Positions 59,001 to 64,000 of a DNA stretch of 64,000 nt are shown here, piece after piece. Below the pieces are notes generated by a model that saw only the letters and a program-made list of their open reading frames with translations, was not told the origin of the DNA and did no database searches. The stretch's first letter is position 1. Each line of letters starts with the position of its first letter. The position numbers were made by a program, and so were the translations under genes. Origin of the DNA: Antedon mediterranea (Eukaryota; Echinodermata; Crinoidea; Comatulida; Antedonidae); NCBI RefSeq assembly GCF_964355755.1, contig NC_092678.1:643922-707921 (forward strand), read 5' to 3'.

Positions 59001-60191
59001 ACAAACATTAAACAAAAGGATACCATGTTTAAAGTACATACACATACAGTATGACAACTTGATATGTACACCAAGTTTAGTACTATAGTAGCAGAAAATG
59101 GAGAAAAAGACAAAAACATTTTAATATTGGAAAAGTAACGATAAATAATACAAAAATAGTGATGGTAACAAGAGGCACAAAACATATGAAACATTCTCAG
59201 TCCTGACGTTAAAAGCATATTGATCGTACGGTCGAGAAACTTAACAGTTCTTTTCAGAACTAATATACGTGGTGTACCGCAAACTTTATATTCTACAAAT
59301 AAAACATTTCTAAGGGAAACAGCAAATTTTTAAAAGCTAGTTGGATAGCAATTGAGGACATATTTGGTGGAATAAATGCACCAGTGCCTTGATGCTATGA
59401 CTAGCCTACCCTCTCATATCTAGTTACACCATTCATACTGTAATCCTTAAAAGGTGAACTTTTAGTGACCTTTAGAAACTGGTATAGTACAACAAACAAG
59501 CAAAAGATGAGATTAAAATCAATACAAATATTGTTGCATAGGTTTAGAATAGATGTACAAACAAACAGTACAGCATCAAGGCTGTATGTTGTGGAGACGT
59601 TCGAGTTTTGATTATGTCAAAATCAAACTATATTACACTGTAAACTACAGTACACTTACTCCTTTGGGACACGCCTATTAAGCAGAAACTTGTATTTTTT
59701 ATTTCAAACACATCTAACAGCAAGTATTCAATTACAGGATGGAAAAACTATTTTAAATTTCATTTGAGGCTAAGTGAGTGGAGATGAAAGAGTAACCACC
59801 CTGGCACAAGGTCAGAATTGAACCCTGGACCTTAGGATTGGAGGCAAGCATGTTAACCACCAAGCTACAGCGCCACTACTTCCCTGTGAAACAAATGAGG
59901 GGTAATACATATTTTAAGACTAGGGCCAACCCCTATTCAGGGAACACTCTTACCAAGAGGACACTTGAATGGGTTTCTATGGGTTACCAATGGGTGTACA
60001 GTATTTGAAATGTTGGTATCATTTTCATGCTAATATTATACAGTATTAAGAGGATAAAATTTACATTTGCATTTGTTTGTCTGAACTCCCTGGGCTGGTC
60101 GCCATGGCTGATCATGGTGGAATGGTTTACATCTTTCACAGTTCAAGCCTTCAGTGTTGTGGTTACAATCACAATTGCCATACACATGTGC
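38053..60191 (-). CDS. LAMB1: Laminin beta chain (beta-1/2 type), N-terminus beyond right edge
   Basis: Basement-membrane glycoprotein chain that trimerises with alpha and gamma laminins. Twenty-four exons in transcript order: 60065-60191, 56424-56612, 53553-53732, 52497-52828, 52179-52334, 49782-49912, 48678-48801, 47860-48046, 47250-47393, 46599-46827, 46290-46453, 45650-45874, 44776-44996, 44351-44456, 43539-43727, 43168-43351, 42524-42708, 41611-41846, 40765-41176, 40290-40410, 39852-39993, 39561-39737, 38873-39029, 38053-38210. All join in frame: 4476 nt, 1491 residues. Order: LEa repeats from the second one, LF (IV-B) domain in exons 4-8 ([24 protein letters not shown]), LEb repeats, then coiled coil broken by the beta-only Cys/Gly knob in exon 40765-41176. 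The LN domain is missing only because of the window edge. The chain ends YYEVC plus eight residues. Beta-1 versus beta-2 cannot be separated. Confidence 0.95.
40765..41176 (-). CDS. LAMB1: Laminin beta knob exon
   Basis: The largest visible exon (412 nt). It opens [20 protein letters not shown], continues GGLGCNG, and then returns to coiled coil ([19 protein letters not shown]). This Cys/Gly-rich interruption is diagnostic of beta chains and absent from alpha and gamma chains. Confidence 0.9.
42040..42420. repeat. 33-bp minisatellite in a laminin intron, about 12 copies
   Basis: Unit ATATCAGGGTGACCGCTTAA plus GTTGAAAACAAAC, with shorter copies lacking AACAA. Confidence 0.9.
42820..42967. repeat. 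46-bp tandem repeat, 3 copies, laminin intron
   Basis: Unit TTGAGTACACTAGCAGTAAA plus CTATCCGTCAATGAGGGCCA and TGTGTC. Confidence 0.9.
44645..44772. mobile_element. MITE copy (AGCTCTGTC family) beside a laminin donor
   Basis: The right arm GATGGTGTAGACAGAGCTTA ends about 4 bp from the laminin exon 44776-44996. On the gene strand the donor reads GTATGTTAAGCTCTGTC, so the element begins inside the donor's extended consensus. Confidence 0.7.
45310..45600 (+). mobile_element. Probable LINE 3' end fragment in a laminin intron
   Basis: An open frame to 45516 includes [20 protein letters not shown] followed by YLAAIRALN, resembling the terminal segment of non-LTR retrotransposon ORF2 proteins. An AT-rich tail with ACAATAAACG follows. 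Opposite orientation to the host gene. Family assignment is by pattern only. Confidence 0.55.
46083..46228. mobile_element. Short inverted-repeat MITE, best copy of a five-member family
   Basis: Left arm AGCTCTGTCTACACTATCAA continues through TTTATGTGACAAAAAA. The right arm reads TTTTTTGTCACATC, then AAGTTTGATAGTGTAGACAG, its near-complement. About 146 bp, no coding. Related copies: 20855-20985, 23063-23182, 24527-24682 and 44645-44772. The flanks suggest TA or TTAA targets. Confidence 0.8.
48866..49275 (-). repeat. 33/39-bp minisatellite with donor-like motif in every unit, laminin intron
   Basis: About 11 units. On the gene strand each contains GGTTTATCTGAGTAAGTACT; CTGA|GTAAGT is a near-perfect 5' splice-site match. 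It lies between the two LF exons 49782-49912 and 48678-48801, ending about 65 bp from the latter. Confidence 0.85.
50583..50702. repeat. 15-bp repeat, about 7 copies, laminin intron
   Basis: Unit CATACATGTCATCCCG. Confidence 0.85.
51090..52042. repeat. 52-bp minisatellite, about 18 copies, laminin intron
   Basis: Unit TTAGTTGGCCTCCTATCACA, AGCCCCTTGGGTTTCCTG, GAGATCCCTTTTATC; copies are nearly identical, so expansion is recent. An AT-rich tail with GATGAATAAAGAG follows, so the unit may derive from a retroelement 3' UTR (inference). Confidence 0.9.
52371..52462. repeat. 16-bp repeat, about 6 copies, laminin intron
   Basis: Unit GAGGTTGCACTCAAGT, ending 35 bp from exon 52497-52828. Confidence 0.9.
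53391..53455. repeat. Perfect 20-bp-arm hairpin
   Basis: CGGGTATAAGCCCACCCCCC (53391-53410) and its exact complement (53436-53455) around a 25-bp loop. Probably the end or core of a MITE in a laminin intron. Confidence 0.85.
53806..54660. mobile_element. Inverted-repeat element invaded by a 21-bp minisatellite
   Basis: The left boundary AGTAGTCAACTCTCCCAATA and the right boundary GATATTGAGAGAGTTGACTG are inverted. Between 53812 and 54510 the subterminal 21-bp unit CTCAACTCTCCCAATACCGT has expanded to about 33 copies, with a C/G variant block (CTCTGCC) on the right. A related end occurs at 55780-55815. Confidence 0.7.
56755..56952. repeat. 20-bp minisatellite, about 10 copies, laminin intron
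   Basis: Unit AACATTATTGAACATCACTA; it directly abuts the element at 56962. Confidence 0.9.
56962..58034. mobile_element. About 1.07-kb non-autonomous DNA transposon in a laminin intron
   Basis: CCATGGCGTTAGACCGTTTT then AGCGTAC at 56962 is inverted at 57995-58021. The right end continues GGTCTGAACAGGGCC, a hAT-like CAGGG-type terminus; the left end lacks that piece, probably truncated. No transposase frame. Confidence 0.7.
58240..58462. repeat. 42-bp minisatellite, 5 copies, laminin intron
   Basis: Unit GGGACATTCTATTCAGGGGA plus CATTTTGTGGCAACATCTCCTT. Open frames across it arise because 42 is a multiple of 3. Confidence 0.9.
59730..59876 (-). mobile_element. tRNA-derived SINE
   Basis: On the minus strand the head reads GTGGCGCTGTAGCTTGGTGG with an A box (59854-59867) and a B box GGTTCAATTCT (59814-59824) at tRNA-like spacing. 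A non-tRNA body follows, ending in a CAGGATGG-containing segment. The head cannot fold as a normal tRNA here, so it is scored as a SINE and not as a gene. Confidence 0.7.
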
Positions 60192-63100
60192 CTAAAATCA
60201 CAAGAAAAAATACTAATTAATATGTTTGCCAAATTTATTATTAAAATTCATACGGGTGAAGACTGGAATAAATAATGAAAAACAAAAGAAATAGCAACAA
60301 TTTGTGGCTTATTAAACTGGCCAAAGAAATGAGAGTGTTGATGTTAATTCAATTCAAATTTATTTCAGATAATTTGCCCAAATAATACAAAAGAAATCCA
60401 TTTGATCAACAAATGACCCAGAATTATTCATTGAAATAATGCCTCTTCTACATTTATACTACATTCTGGAATCAATCAAAATATTGAATTTAAACAATTT
60501 ATCATTTTGTTTTTGCTTTTGTTTATTTATATCAGATGGGTACCGACAAATTTGAGAGACTGAGTATAGATACGAGGTAAATCGGGGAGTTGTTCAAGAT
60601 ATTAATATTCTCAGAACATAAAGTCTATCCATTGATAGTCTTCATCATTCCAGGCTGGGTAATGAGTCCACTCAGATATTAATCTAATTACTCTGGATTA
60701 AGAGATCAAATTTCTTTATAATTAGCGTACAATTTAAATCCAGGCAAAATTCTTGTTGGTAATTTAATGTCTGTACTTTGGTTTCTGATAATAATAAAAT
60801 GTTATTAATATCTTACAAAAAGAAAACAATAAATTTGGTATTATTATTAACAATAAGCTATACTGTTATGCTATTATTATCTTTAAAAAAATGATTTGAG
60901 AACAATAATTTGGTAATTCATTACAAAATAATGTCACGATTGTAGCTAGGACGTTTACAGGCGATTCCTTGTTTTTCACAAAACAGGCAAATATCTTCAC
61001 AAGACTAGCTATCATCACTTATGCCTCTAGTTGAAAAAGGAAACAAAGGGGAGGATTGTTTGAATATTCTACACCCCCTCCTCCTCACACCTCAGCAAGT
61101 TTTAAGTACATTTAATTTGACCAGGAGCATGAGTGCAAATAGAACATAGGATAAACCAAGTAGACACCATGTTTAGTTACCTAATGTACCTGTACATTAT
61201 GCAATGGAAGAGTACAGTGTTAAGTTTTACTTACACAATGTTACACCCATTTTGATAAATCTGAAAGTGCAGGAAAGGCTCTCGTTTTCGGTTCTAACAA
61301 CAATGTTATTTATCTAACGATGATGTTATTTAAATAAGATAAGAAGAGATAACAACCAATGAAAACAAACTGAAAACCCAAATTCAAAAGCATTCTAAAA
61401 ATAATGGTTATAAAGCGGTCAAATGAATGGGTTAACATATTTTGAAAGCACAAACTTATGATCAATAATAATGTTTTAGCTTAAATTTATTTAAGTTTAT
61501 ATTATAAATATTAGAGATTAGATTATACAGCATTGAAAAAAGGTATGATGCACTGGTCTATGGCCTGAGACCAGCGTATCTGATATTGGTTACTACATGG
61601 TACTACTGTATGGGCTATCCTTGGTTTCTTTATTTATATATTTGTGTTACTTTTTCTGTAGTTAAGTTTATTTTATCTTTACACTTTAGGAGGTCGGAGA
61701 GTCACTCATTAGTGTTTTGTTTCACTTGTTGACAATCCCATCTACTCCCTAAAGTGCTCTGTACCTTGTGATTTTTTTTTTTTATTTATAAAAGACAAAA
61801 TAAATGAAATGAAATTTGCTTGTAAGTATTTTGTATTCATATTGTCTTGTTGTAATCTTATGTTGAAATCTAAAAAATCAAATCACATACTGTATGACTA
61901 CAGAGAGCCAGTCAGGTTAAATGCTAATTAAATTATAATGCTTAAGTCATTTTCTTCCAGCTATCCTGGTGAGCCACCAGATGCCGTTTGACAACCACTC
62001 CAACAAATTACAAATTCGTTCATAAAAATTATAGAATTATTGCTCATGTACTTACTGTATTGTTTAAAATGAAATATGAATCATTAAAAGAATAAATCAT
62101 CACAATATATACATACATAGCATTCATTCAATCAAGAGAAATTTATTTCTTTAAAAAAAAAACTAAAATACCTTCACAATGTTTTATTATGTTCTAAGGA
62201 ATGTACTCAAGTGTTTAATACTGTAAACGTTATTTCCTGAAATAATTTGATTTGGAATTTCGGATCCAAATTAATAATTTAAAAGTAAAGTTTCCATATA
62301 ATTTTACTGGACTGAAATAAATTTTAAAAATGTAATAACTTTTTTTTTCTTGTGAATAGCGCTTCATTACCACAAGACAGTCAATTTCAATGGAAAATTA
62401 TTGAAAGTTTATACAGATTTTTTAAGGGGGAAAAACTTTGAAAGAGCTCTCTAGAAAATCTAAGCGGCCATTATCATCACTGAGTCGTTGCAATATTAAT
62501 AATTAGGTCAATTGTGCCTCCCTGTTGAGCCTAGAGGAGTGTATGCAAGGCTAGCATTTCAAATGCCAATCTTGCATGCCATAAAGGTTAAGACAACTAA
62601 TGTACATTGCAATGCATTGATGCCGTCAAAATCATCGACTTAATTCCTCAAAATGTTCTAATACAGTAATCTTATTTTCATAAACTTTTCAGAATAGAAA
62701 GATGTAATTTATTAGTACAAAAAATAAAATTTAAAAGTATTTAAAAATGTTGTTTAAGGGATGAAAATCTTTTGAAAAAGGGTCAAAGGTTGAATACTAT
62801 AACTGCCTACGACCCCTCTGTCTACAAAGAAAAGGTGGATAAATAATTGATGCTATGTCAAGATGAGGCACAGTAATTGCTAATAACTACTAATACTGTA
62901 AGTACTAACAGAGGTGAATAACATTACCCCTTCTGTCAAGAAGAGGCATCCTTATACAATCAAATTATTTGTACCTTTGCCTACGTACAGTACTAGAGGT
63001 GAATAAAATCACCCTCTACCTACAGTAACACAAACATCCTGTATCTCAAAGTCAGACCATCTCTGGTTTTAGTATTTATACTTAAGTCATTTAATTTTGC

Positions 63101-64000
63101 TCGTTTGAGGTATCGTTTTAATTCTAGACATAAACATACTTCACCACTATAAAAGGAAACATGTCCTACAAATAAACCAATAATTATACATTACAAATTA
63201 AATTTAAGACTCTTTCCTCCAAGCACGTTATTTGAATTCTAAGCTACATTTGTCTGAATACAGTTAGGTTTCTATTTAATATAAACATTTATTTGATTGT
63301 TCCCACGCATTGTTTGTTCATGTTTATTGTTTTAAAACTATAACAACATAACTTAATGGAAACAACATAAAATGTAGCAAGGTTTAACCCAAGAACTACT
63401 TGTGAGGTAAAGAATGTTCCTTCTACTTTATACTGTGTAAGCTCAAACTCTAATTATACCAATGTACAGTCTGTACTGTATAATATCGGATGCAAGATTA
63501 TACAATACCACACACGTTTGAACATTACAACAAGTTAAGCCAAATTGAATTACTATAGTATTTAACTCCAATAGAGAATTAGTAGTTGATACGCAATACT
63601 ATATGTCTGTGGCGTTACAGAACTGACAGCCTGGCTAAACCCAGTACCAGAGCTTAAATGGCAGAGAATCAGCAGCCTCAACGCAACTACCCAGCGTTGG
63701 ACAACCCCTTAGGAATGCTAAACCAAGGGACTTTTCCCCATGTTAATATTACTACTGTACTGCTGCGTGTACACAAATCTCTAACTTAAAAGAATCAAAG
63801 TTAAATTATATTTAAGTTATATTTGAGAGTCATGTATTGGTAACTTTTAACAATCTAACTAAAAATTTAATTAAAATTTTAAAAGCATCACACATGCATG
63901 ACAGACTACTAGCCAAGAAGCCTCTTTTCGAAATAAAATGTATAACACACATTTTGAATTATGCTGTTTTAACAAAAAGGTCAAAAGATCACCTTTGTAC
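60192..64000. other. Laminin beta intron, open at right edge
   Basis: No LN or first LEa exon was found on the minus strand, so this intron is at least 3.8 kb. It holds a retroelement-like tail at 61660-61815 (ACTTTAGGAGGTCGG pairing with CTCCCTAAAGTG, ending AAATAAATGAAATGAAAT). Otherwise it is unremarkable AT-rich sequence. Confidence 0.55.

Noticed and set aside
59814-59876. tRNA gene on the minus strand
   Set aside because: The A and B boxes are present, but no acceptor or anticodon stem forms and a SINE body follows.

Overview
This is AT-rich animal nuclear DNA. All genes have many introns with GT-AG boundaries, and they encode animal proteins (laminin beta, a Shisa-type membrane protein, the kinetochore protein NDC80, and two histidine-degrading enzymes). 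Dense minisatellites, small inverted-repeat transposons, a tRNA-derived SINE and frequent TAGGCCTAG-like words suggest a marine invertebrate, perhaps an echinoderm; that placement is a weak inference.

Layout from left to right: (1) 197-5342, minus strand, the 5' part (9 exons, about 302 residues) of urocanate hydratase UROC1, running off the left edge. (2) 5343-5621, a 279-bp gap containing a palindromic double CCAAT box. (3) 5622-14478, plus strand, complete histidine ammonia-lyase HAL (19 coding exons, 665 residues). (4) 16531-25068, plus strand, complete NDC80 (16 coding exons, 628 residues). (5) 25069-30761, intergenic, mostly minisatellites. (6) 30762-35081, minus strand, a Shisa-like membrane protein (4 coding exons, 195 residues) with an alternative internal first exon. 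(7) 38053-60191, minus strand, the C-terminal five sixths of a laminin beta chain (24 exons, 1491 residues visible); its LN domain lies beyond the right edge. Every exon chain was joined by hand at GT-AG sites and keeps its reading frame throughout.

HAL makes urocanate from histidine and UROC1 consumes it, so steps one and two of histidine breakdown sit head-to-head on one short shared promoter. The other genes have no obvious pathway link.

The most unusual feature is that several tandem duplications cross exon-intron boundaries and carry working-looking splice sites. UROC1 exon 5 has its 3' part plus donor in 12 copies of 99 bp. NDC80 exon 5 has its branch point, pyrimidine tract, acceptor and most of the exon in 9 copies of about 115 bp. 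Smaller cases are a duplicated HAL terminal exon with its own stop codon, a relic of HAL exon 6 with its donor, and a duplicated acceptor of NDC80 exon 11. Each array keeps one intact exon at one end and places decoy splice sites in the adjoining intron.
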